From Calonectria ilicicola (lineage: Eukaryota > Ascomycota > Sordariomycetes > Hypocreales > Nectriaceae): a stretch of 64,000 nt of DNA. Positions within the stretch are counted from its first letter, which is position 1. Every line of letters begins with the position of its first letter. Shown here piece by piece: positions 9,591 to 20,000 of this stretch. The notes beneath the pieces were generated by a model. It saw nothing but the letters and a program-made list of their open reading frames with translations, was not told the DNA's origin and searched no databases. A program made the position numbers and the translations under genes. The stretch spans positions 682,001 through 746,000 of the forward strand of contig CP085825.1 of assembly GCA_020809705.1 (NCBI GenBank), written 5' to 3'.

Positions 9591-11220
9591 ATGTCGCTCT
9601 CAAATCAAGGTATCCTCATGTTGTCAATATCAAATGATTACAGTGCTAACTATGATTACTCGTAGACTCTGACCTGCTTGCTGCAGCCCAACACGGAAAT
9701 ATCAACGATGTCCAGAATTCTTTAGACAGAAATACTAACCCAAACGTCAAGAACGAATTTGGGTCCACGCCTCTACATGAGGCAGTCCGGAGGGGGCACC
9801 TTTCTGCCGCAAAGCTCCTTCTTGAACACAAAGCCGATCCGAATGCCAAAGACGATTCTGGATCAACACCTCTACATCATGTAGCAAAACAAGGAAATAT
9901 TTAGACTATACAGCTACTTCTTGAATATAAAGCAGATATAACTGTCAAGGATGATCTTGATTACATACCGCTACATCATGCAGCTGAATCAGGACATGAC
10001 GGTGCAGTACGGTTGTTCTTGAACACGGATCACGCAGTAGCAGCACAGGAAGCTTCTCCTAGACAGGTAAGTCGAGATGAGATCTGATTTCAAGGACCCA
10101 ATACACTCGAGCCATGTTCACTAAACGAATTGTAGGAGATTCAATCTCCAATGTTCCCTATCACCATCCACGGGAATACCCTCGACCACACAGCGGGATC
10201 AATGATGGATATATCCAAAACCAACTACATACTCATACAGAGTCAGGAGTATCTCAGTCCCTCACAGAGACAGGACTTGATCGACATGGGACTTGTACTC
10301 CACAACTACGTCTCCAAAAATACGTATCTCTTTAGCCGTCTTGGGGTCGATCCAGGCGCAATTCATCGAATGAGAGAATTTTTTTATGTGTGCGCCTACA
10401 ACCTGCAATTCAAGATGACGGAGGATTTGAGGGATGTCGAACCAAATAGCACCTATCAGGTCGACATTGTGTTTCACGAGGGTGTTGATTCAAATTCTAC
10501 AACCCTCAGGGACCTTGTTGTAAGGAAGTCTGGGCTTAGTCTAGAAAATATCGCCTTTGATTCAAACATGGCTCGGCTCACCACCTTCGGTCGTTACCTA
10601 AACGGCATCGCATCCATTGACGATGTACACCGCATTGAACAGGTAAACAAGAAGGTGCTATACGGGCGCGAATTATTTTGAGACCTTCCAGCCATCAGAA
10701 CAAACCCCAGAACAAACCTCAGAACAAATCTCCCAGGGAAATGGGCACCTGGTCACTATTGCGGACATGGGGTTGGATAGTGGAACGACAAACCTAGTTC
10801 ACTCAGCATTCGGAGATCGCGTGCTAGCTTTGTACCCCATGGGCTAGCAACCTGGGGATACTCACGGGCACTGCACTTATGTCTGCGGCTCAGCTGTCGG
10901 TGATGGTTTAGAGAGTGACGAAATCCGAATGTTGGGTACTGCTCCACGGTCAAATCTGGTGCAAAGTCGATCTCGGAGGCACAGGCCATCTCAGTCAAAC
11001 GCAAATTGGGTCTGGAGTCACAGCTAAGAATTGCATCATGGTGGGTGCCTGCGAAGACCACCGAAATCACGGCCAAGAAACGTACGGGGACACGTATACG
11101 AATAGCCTTTCTATAAAATCGACTGTTTACATACAGCGCGAGAAAGAGGAACTCGTTAGATATGCATTGTTAGAGTATCACGATGCCCCGGATGGGGACC
11201 AACGATCAAATGAACCTTGA
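9591..11220 (+). pseudogene. Broken ankyrin-subtilisin (peptidase S8) gene
   Basis: The gene starts at the ATG at 9591 and has two clean introns: 9610-9665 (GTATCC, branch GCTAAC, TAG) and 10067-10135 (GTAAGT...GTAG). Exon 2 encodes about four ankyrin repeats (STPLHEAV, AKLLLEHKADPNAKD, STPLHHV), broken by an in-frame TAG at about 9902. Exon 3 carries the propeptide-like region typical of fungal S8 proteins (ITIHGNTLD, SKTNYIL, VSKNTYLF). A +1 frameshift follows near 10670-10680, where the frame ends at 10681. In the new frame the catalytic Asp segment TIADMGLD and a corrupted His segment (HCTYVCGS in place of HGTHVCGS) are visible, plus GTAPRSNLV. Another frame shift leads to KNCIMVGACEDHR near 11030. 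The GTSxAxP serine motif is absent. The gene cannot make an active protease. Intact relatives act as proteases in fungal NLR-like and heterokaryon-incompatibility systems, such as HET-Q2 of Podospora. Confidence 0.8.
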
Positions 11221-11451
11221 CAACTCCAGCAATTTCCTGCGCCTAGTTAGGTATTAGATTCCAGAACAATAAAAGAGAAATTTCAAATCTTCGACATGAA
11301 ACGAATGGTTGATTTCATTCACGGTGCCTCTCATGATATTTATATAGGGTAAGACCCGGAGTAGTGAATAGCTTTGGTGGAGATCAACTCCACCGATGCA
11401 AAAAATTTGCCAAAAAATTGAGCCAGGCACTATTTGTACCTAGGGCGGTTC

Positions 11452-11532
11452 TCTCCCGCCGGGAATTGAACCCGGGTCTCAAGCGCATTGACTAATGACA
11501 AGCTTGCATACTGACCACTATACTACGGAAGA
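11452..11532 (-). tRNA. tRNA-Asp (GTC) with a 10-nt intron
   Basis: The minus strand folds as a complete tRNA. The acceptor stem is TCTTCCG against CGGGAGA, all seven pairs including one wobble, with discriminator G. The D-arm reads TA GTAT AGTGGTCA GTAT. The anticodon stem is CAAGC against GCTTG, and the T-arm is CCGGG TTCAATT CCCGG. The variable loop AGAC is as in eukaryotic tRNA-Asp. The anticodon loop reads TT GTC A, then ten extra bases, then C. This places a 10-nt intron after position 37, the canonical site. The 81-nt length equals 71 plus 10. The assignment to Asp follows from the GTC anticodon and the D-arm. Confidence 0.88.
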
Positions 11533-13764
11533 TTCCAAGCGCTGAAACGCCTGTGTAGCTTGGGGGGTGCGATGAGAACCGAATTGCAAAAGTTGTACAT
11601 GACCCTTGCCCCAGGCTACTAGCAAGGGAATTTTTCCCCTTCCATACGCTCAGCCCAAAATGAAGACACATAATAATGTTCAAAATATCCTTTGTTAGTT
11701 TCTCGAATGTTCAAACTTAGCATATTAACGGACCCTTCTCGAGAGAGAGCTTAGCCAAAATCTCTAGAGAGCTTAAGCTCGGCGAACTACTTACCAAGTC
11801 GTGTATGTAGGCAGCCCAGTAGGCCGTGTTATTTTTGCCATTGAACCATTCTTTATGGCCTTTTTTATCTTCAAATTTAATTGTATGCAGTTCCAATTAT
11901 AGATTACAAGCCCGCGCTTCGTCCCAGCAAAGTAAATCCAGTTCTAGTAGCAACCACGACAGTAAAGCCAGCGGGATTCAACGCATGGTTGGATTAATTT
12001 ACAGCGGAAACAACGAAAAGCTCACCTTCTGTTCCTCTAAATTTAATTGGATGTGTGCAAGGTACAGACTCGTGAATTGGGACAACATCAAGGGTGAACC
12101 AAATCACTGTTAGTACCATAGCCAGCAATGCAACCAGACCCGGCCAACAAAATAGATTATATCGATATAGATCTACTTTAGCCAAGATCATTTTGGGTTG
12201 CAGTGATTCGATCATTCAGCTCTGACAGTGAAACCTGAATTTAAGTCCAGGCAGGATAACTTGTGCTAAAAGAAACCACGGCAGAGCTTTTGGAACGGTC
12301 CGATACCGCACGATAAAAACTCCATCATTCACAGCGGTATAACAAAAGCAGCAAGTATAATATTTTTAGGGTGCACTTTTAGTCATAGTTTCCGCATTTG
12401 AAACCCGGAGCAATCCTCGCTGCCAATCGCATCTTTTGACGGTTTGAGATCATACGACCCCGGATTTGCCGAAAGGCCCCGATGGTAACATTGCGCTTGG
12501 GCGTTACATCTCTGCTAGTCTCATATCATTACATGGGACGTATCCTCGTCCTTTCTTAACCATGTCCTCGGTGTATCTCGGCTCTTCGGATAGAGCAGGG
12601 TCTTAGAAAGGATTGGTAACTGTCAGCCACGTGTTTAGTTTCCCTGCCTATGCAAATCTTGCATAGGGAACACGGAGAGTTCCTGCGAATAGCCCCGCAA
12701 ACCTGAAGCACAGGGATGATATCTAGCCGAGGAACTATTGGTTTTCGCATCTGACCTCTCAGACAACAACCTAAACGAGTATACAAAATACGCCGCATGA
12801 CAGCATCTGCAAAGGATATCAGGCGTGACGAGTTGGATGTATCACCTAGCCACAAATCACCCGATTTTAACTTTTCAGATGAAAGGAAATACAGTCCCGC
12901 AGCTTTTCGTCAACGATAACGCGCCATTAAAAGGATTTCGGTTGGAGTTTGGTGGGACTTTCAGATTTCAGGATAGCACACAGCAATCGCTTTGCATAAC
13001 ATTGAGGAACACGGCTCCGCAATGTTCCAGACAACCATAAATCTCGGCAGTTTTCGGCTGTGACAACTTTGTCACGGATATCATCCCACACGAACCCATG
13101 AACTAGCCCCCCGCAGTAACTAAATATGAAAGGTGTTCTCGGGATTCAATATGGCATGATTTGTGATAGAGAGCACCACAGAAAAATAATCTATGGTATA
13201 TGTATGGGTTGTTCACTATAAAGCGTGAGAGGAAATAGATGGCAGATTTCACTTGACACTCTCCTTGGTCAATACTCACTCTGCCAAAGAATCTAAACCA
13301 TGCAATGGAGTGATACACGCTTACAATGGGTCGTGATAGGGGTAGATACATGACCAGTAATTGTGGATTAGGAGGCCTGCACACCAGTAACTAATTTGTA
13401 ATGGATTCGAGTTCAGGATTGTATGTACATGTACATTGGTGATGCCCCATATCACCAGGGTCAGGGGGGTAAAGTTTAAACTTGGGTTGCGGGAAGAGCG
13501 ATGCTGTAGTGGCGCCACCTACCCATGCAAGGGCGTATTGGGTCTCAATATTCGTAACAATGTACGAATTCTCTCTTCTCAGTTTGGGTCATGCGTCGTT
13601 ACTACCTGTCGTTTACGATTATGGCAACGTCGAGTTGTTTGGTGAATATAAGTGTCATTCATTCTTACATGGCTGGTTTAAAACGTCTGATGCATTGACA
13701 ATAAGTTTAACATTATATAGAAATATTTTTCTTGTTCATTGAATCCCAAGTCTTATCGCTTCAA
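11533..13764. other. Gene-poor spacer
   Basis: More than 2 kb lie between the tRNA and the prenyltransferase with no supported gene. Open frames are short, overlapping and without domains. A TATATAG element at about 13715, some 50 bp upstream of the prenyltransferase ATG, could belong to that promoter. Confidence 0.5.
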
Positions 13765-14885
13765 ATGAGGGCGTTCGAATCATCCACCCAAACCATGGCG
13801 GCTACGACTGATAGGAATTTGCTGTCTCAGCTTTTTATCCTATCACGATTTAACCGATATAATCCTCTCTTAGCCATATTTGCTGGAGGTAAGTTTTCAC
13901 TCTAACTATGTAATATTGACGGGAAAGCTGAGACCATTTTGAAAACAGTGTGGTCCACGCTGCTCGCAGGCGCTGTCGATCTTGCTGATCCCAACTCGGC
14001 AATCTCGCTATCTCTCGTTTTTCGACAGACAGCGTTATGCTTTCTTGCCGCCTACATCTTTTGTGGCGCAGGCATGGTTTGGGATGATTGGGTTGATCGC
14101 GATATCGATGCCAATGTTGAGCGAACCAAGAACCGTCCACTGCCCTCTGGCAAAGTAACCACTACTGAAGCCATGGTATGGATGATGCTTCAGGTAGCAG
14201 TTTCTGGAGTTATCCTCAATACCATGCTCGATGGCAAAGACGTGTAAGTCGCCTTTTCACAAAGTCTTACGATTATTTCCGGTTGCGGACCCTGGCTAAT
14301 CTAATCCTGACTTGGCTGTGTAGGTGGAAACACTCCATACCCCTGATTGTGGCCTCAATCCTTTACCCTTATGGGAAACGGCCATTTGTGCGTAAACTTT
14401 ACGTCTACCCACAATACATCTTGGCATTTGCGCTTGCCTGGCCTGCGATTCCGGGACGGGCCGCTATTCATGGTCGACACGAATCCTACGAGGAGACGCT
14501 CTACCACTGCCTCCCCCTCTGCATCATGGTCTTCTTTTGGGTCATGTATTTGAACACGGCCTATAGCTACCAAGACGTGGTTGATGATCGAAAGATGAAC
14601 GTAAATTCCTTCTACAACATCGCAGGCAAGCACATCCACTTCTTGCTCGTGGTGCTGGCCACCCCCATCCTGGTGTGCTTGCCGCTGTATCTCCTCCAGT
14701 TCAATTCTGCATGGCTTTGGGTAAGCTGGATGGGAGTTTGGAGTGTGACTGTTGTCAGGCAATTGGCTCGCTTTGATCCGAAACAACCTGCAAGTGGGGG
14801 CCCTTTGCATAAGAGCAATTTTGCTCTCGGTATTTGGACGATCATTGCGTGCACAGTCCAAGTGTTCCTCAATAACAAAATCTAA
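13765..14885 (+). CDS. UbiA-type aromatic prenyltransferase
   Basis: Three exons (13765-13888, 13949-14243, 14324-14885) give a 326-residue polytopic membrane protein. Both introns have GTAAGT donors and join in frame. The UbiA signatures are present. Motif 1 is DDWVDRDID (Asp87, Asp88, Asp91, Asp95), where the usual first Asn is Asp. Motif 2 is YQDVVDDRK (residues 222-230). These aspartates bind the Mg-diphosphate of a prenyl donor. NRPLPSGK after motif 1 is also typical. Family members transfer a prenyl chain to an aromatic or pyrone acceptor in the ER/Golgi membrane. The next gene on the same strand, 2.1 kb downstream, is a non-reducing PKS, so the likely acceptor is its polyketide (inference). 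A second in-frame ATG at 13795 is an alternative start. Primary ubiquinone synthesis (Coq2) is less likely given this context and the sequence divergence. Confidence 0.85.
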
Positions 14886-17001
14886 ATAACTTTTCTTGCT
14901 CTCTCAGAATAGCCATATCTATTTTAGAAAATATAATTCTATTAGAGGAGACTACTGATATTCCTGCTGTCTTGAAATTGTAAATTGGTATCGTCTAGGG
15001 TCCTGCATCTTGGCATGCTGTCATACAAGTGCTGGTATCATGCATTGATCTTGTTCATCCCCAAGCATCTCTCACCACAGACTGAGTCATATGTGAGAGC
15101 GTAAAAAGACAAGGCACACCCACTGCTCCTAAAGGGGAATTCTATTCGGCTTTCATAGACCCCTGCTAAAATACAGTGGCTGCTCTCACAGACGGCGTAT
15201 TCTTTCGGCTCTTTTGTTACGTTACGTTACAATCATGATCCGGAACTAAATAGCCCAGGTCGGAGAAATTCCAAAGTTTAGGTAGTAGTAGTAGAAAAAC
15301 CACCAGATTATTTCCTTGGCTTCGGACAAATATTTTTCACTAATCCCTAAGCTTCAACAGAAGCGATGATGGGCTCTTACTGGGGGTTTGCTGGGGGTGG
15401 GTCTTGTATGAAGCTGTGGCCTGCGAATCGAATGATGTTCAATGCCATCCATCTTAGCGAAGCAAAACTCAATTGGATAATGGTGAACTCCGTCGACCCC
15501 ACGGGAATTTTGGAGGCTGCCTGCCGGGGATCTCCAACGTAGCATCAAGGATTTTCACCCCAGCAGCCAAAAAGTTTATCGCCTTGACCTAAAAATCCTT
15601 TGTACCTGTACATGTACAACTACAATTCCTGGGCTGTGAAAGAAATGGAGGAATATTGGCACCGATACCCTGGTCTGCCACGGCTGTCGCTTCGGGAGAG
15701 TTGTCTAGCGGGGCTGAAGCCACGTGTGTTGCCTGCAGACGTACAGACTTGGATATCCACTTCAAAGTAAGAGAACTTGACCCCTTTCGGGGAATTTAAG
15801 CGTTATCAAATTGCGTCGTCACTCATATTTATGATGGGTCTTCGACATACGTCAGCCTGAGAGTGAATTAGGTTGGCAAGCGTTCAGATGCACTTTCAAA
15901 ATTGACGACTCTTAGGGCTCGACGTTATCTTAGGAGAGTGTTGATTAGCATTTTTGATAGTCTTTTAGACTGTTTTGTTTTCTTATTATGCCTCTTTTTT
16001 TTTACCCCGACAAGGCTTCACGGGCGGAGAAACTTGTAACAAGTTGGAACGTACCATCATCCCCGTGGAGCAGTGGACGCTGAACTGGCAGACCTCCTTT
16101 AGGAAAACATGATGACTACAGTTTTCACGAATTTGGTCATAATATCTTAGGTCATTGCCTTGGCACTTCCATTTAGTCTCAGATTCAAGTCGTGATTCCG
16201 TCGAAGGGCGAGCACCGATTTTGCCACTGCTACTACCTGCTAATTCTGGGCTTGCCAAGTGCTAGCAGAGGCCGTGATAGAGCTAGAGATAGAATTGTCG
16301 TGGTTTTTTACCTATTCTGGCAATCTAAACAATCCATAAGGCGTGGAGTCTTGACCCGTACTCCAAAGCCGAATAATGACAGGGCCATAAAAGGACAATC
16401 TGACATGCATGCGGCTGTTACGAATGTACGTTTTAAGCAGGTTGAAGATATACCAGCCATTGCGGCGAAAGTCCGGTGGCGCCATTAATAATTCTGGCAT
16501 GATCCAAAACAAAAATGGCAATAGCCGGAAATGAACCTCGATAAACTTTACGACCCTTGAGGTAGCATCGTGGAGTCGCCGACATGGCGCCTAGGGACCT
16601 GTAACGTTTATCCATCATAATGCAAGGTACTCTGTGTGACGAACCCGCCAGCATTGGGCTCCATCGGTGACACAGAACTGGTTCGCGGCTCTCGCCCTCG
16701 CTTGTGATAGACCCGCAGAACCCTGAAACCCGGAAGTTGGTGCTAAACCTACAACGGCATTTCCCACTCCGTCTCCTTACCCAATTATAGAGGCGCCGGC
16801 TATCGCAAGTGTACGAATACGTTGTGTACCTAGAACAGCAACTTAGGTGCCACAAGGTACACTTCTACCCAAATCCTTGACGAGTCTTACGCTCCCGATT
16901 ATTTGAACTGCTTAAATGAAGTAACACTTCAGACCACGCATGTATTCAACAATTATTTTCAAGCCCCTTCGTTTGTAAACTTTCCATAGTCTGGCAACAC
17001 C
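14886..17001. other. Intergenic between prenyltransferase and PKS
   Basis: No gene is supported over 2.1 kb. Open frames are short, and the 140-codon minus-strand frame at 16433-16855 has an implausible Cys/Arg-rich translation. The right end is the PKS promoter. Tandem GTTAC units near 15217-15230 and a GTA run near 15283-15293 are minor simple repeats. Confidence 0.5.
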
Positions 17002-20000
17002 ATGTCAGTCGACTCTCCCTCCCTGTTAATCTGCGGTTCGGTGATCTCCAACCTTGATTCTCCATATCTTGCCCGCTTACGATCCGGCCTCATTCACAAC
17101 CCTTACTTAACAGACTTGAGACATGAAGTCACAGAGTTGCCCGATGTGTGGTCACTTCTCATCACAAAGGAACCTTCTTTGAAAAGAATAGATGCAGCAC
17201 CATTGCTACAAGGCCTGGCTGAATGGGTCGCTGGGGACAATTCTTCCAGTCTGCCCCCAGCAGGCCGAACCTCCAAGAATACGAGATCAACAGTGTTGAC
17301 AGTTCTGGCCCACATCATAGAGTATTCTATATTCTTAAATAATGTGGATGAATCAAAGGAGCATGGGTGTGAGAATTGGGATGCTCACGCCAAGACTCTA
17401 GAAGGCCTCCGCGATGGAGGTATCCAGGGCCTTTGCGCCGGACTCCTTTCTGCAACAGCTATTGCCTGCTCGCGAAACAGAATAGAACTTTGCAAAAATG
17501 CTGCAATTGCCATGAGACTAGCATTGTGTGTCGGAGCCGTTGTGGATCTCGATGAGCTCGAGTCAGCAGAACCAACCGTGTGTCTGAGTGCCCGTTGGCC
17601 ACGGAGCACATGTGATGGATCTGAAGGGAGAACAGCCAATTCATTCGAAACAATTCTCCGAGATTATCCGAAGGTGTGTTTCTTACAAGGAAATGTTTCC
17701 AATTGCATGTGGCTAATTGCCAGCTAGGCTTATATAGGAGTCCAAATGGATACATCTAGTGTCACAATCACGGCGTCCAAAGGTGTTGCCATGCCCTTGA
17801 TGAGCCACCTTGAAGAAATTGGCGCCTTGGTGAAACAGATTGATGTGGAAGGCCGCTTCCATCATTCGAGACATCAAAATCGATATCAGAAGCTTATCGA
17901 TATTTGCGTGTCCTTGCCCATGTTTCATTTTCCTGAGCAGAACTCTCCATTAGTGCCATTACGGCGCAATGATAACGGCGAGCTGGCGACAACGGATATT
18001 CCACTTCATGAGATGGTATTACGGTGCATCCTGGTCGAAGAAGCTGACTGGTACACCACCATGACGAGGTCTGTGAAGGCCCTGGCCGATGCTCATGTGG
18101 AAAAGCCCCGAGTACTAGCCTTGGGCCCTGTGGATTGCGTTCCACGCTCCGTCTTGACCATCTTACCCCTCGATGTAGTTCGTCCGATGAACAACGAAGC
18201 GCTGCATCAGAGTTATCCTGATGACTCAATTGCCATCATTGGGGCGTCATGCAGGTTTCCCGGCTCAGACACTCCACAAGAGTTTTGGGACTCAATTCTT
18301 GCAAAGAAAGCAGCTCAAGCGATGGAGTCCGCAGGCTCTTTCGACTGCGCCTTCTTTCGGAAATCGCCCCGTGAAGCCGAGTACATGGATCCACAACACC
18401 GGCTCGCTCTTCATCTTGCCTATGAAGCCTTGGAATCAGCTGGATATTTTAGCCCGTCATATTCAGCGACAAAAGATGTAGGCTGCTATGTTGGCATGTC
18501 CTCATGCGACTATCAAGAAAATGTTGATGCACGACCTCCAACGGCGTTCTCTTACATTGGTACTGCGCGCGCTTTTGTGAGCGGTCGGATCAGTCACTTT
18601 TTTGGCCTTACCGGGCCTTCTATAGTAATTGATACAGCCTGTTCCTCTTCGGGGGTGGCAATACACACAGCATGCAAGGCTCTCCAGTCATCTGAGTGCT
18701 CGATGGCCCTAGCTGGAGGCGTCAACCTGCTGACAGCCGAAGCAAAGCCACACGAAAACCTTGCTGCTGCCTCTTTTCTGAGCCCAACAGGCCAATGCAA
18801 ACCCTTTGATGCAAATGCGGATGGTTACCGCAGAGGAGAGGGAGGAGGCTTCATTCTATTAAAGAAGCTCTCAGCGGCAGTAGCGGATAATGATCACATC
18901 CTAGGCGTAGTGGCGGCTTCTGCCGTTAACAACAGTGCAGGAACGCGATCCATCACACTGCCCTCATCTGAATCGCAGAGCAAGCTTTACAAACGGGTGC
19001 TTCAGTTGGCAAGAATGCAACCACACCAGGTATCATTTGTCGAGGCCCATGGCACTGGGACCAAGAAGGGCGACCCGGTCGAGTGCACGAGTATTCTAGA
19101 CGTCTTTGGAGAACGGCTCCACTCTTCAGTCTCGCCCATCCATCTCGGATCAGTGAAAGGAAATGTCGGACACGCTGAGCCGGCATCAGGGATTGCTTCT
19201 CTCTTCAAGGTGATTCAAATGCTCCAGCATCGTGTCATCCCGCCGCAGGCTAACTTCACCACCTTGAACCCGGCGATTTCTTCATTGGGAGAGGCCAATA
19301 TAAAAGTCCCTGAAGAAGCATTACCTTGGAAAGGCTCATTACCCACAGCACTGGTCAACAATTACGGGGCGTCAGGAGCCAATGCAGTCATGATTGTCTG
19401 CCAGTCTCCTTCAGAGCCATCTGAACAAAACGTGACAACGGAAAAGGCGCGTTTATACCCAATTATGATAGCTGCCCACACTGTCAGTAGCTTGAAAGAG
19501 TACTGCCGTGTTCTCTTGAAGCTCTTGGAAACGCGAAATGATATCTTCAATGATGCATCGTTGCCCAGGGTCGCTTTCCACATAGCTCAGAGTCAGAATC
19601 ACACAATGAGTCAACGCATCATATTTTCTGTCCGGTCGATAGTAGAACTTAAAGATCGTCTTCGCCTGCAACTCGATGATACTGCTGCAGAGCCACAAAG
19701 GTCATCGGGTGCTTCAAAGCCTGTTGTGCTTGTTTTCTCGGGTCAGACCGGTCGTCGGCCTTGTCTCAACTACGAGTCTTATCAGGAATCAATACTACTA
19801 CGCCACCATATTGATCAATGCGACCGCGCTATGCAGAGTTTAGGACTCCGTAGTCTTCTACCTCGCGTGTTTGATATGGATCCCATTGACGATTTGGTTG
19901 ATCTCCACTGCTTGCAATTTTTATTGCAATACTCAGTTGCAAAATCGTGGATTGATTCCGGCCTACAAGTCCAATGCGTAGTCGGGCATAGTCTCGGACA

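Noticed and set aside
16433..16855. Minus-strand frame of 140 codons between the prenyltransferase and the PKS
   Set aside because: Cys/Arg-rich translation without a domain or splice sites; no sign of a cyclase or oxygenase.
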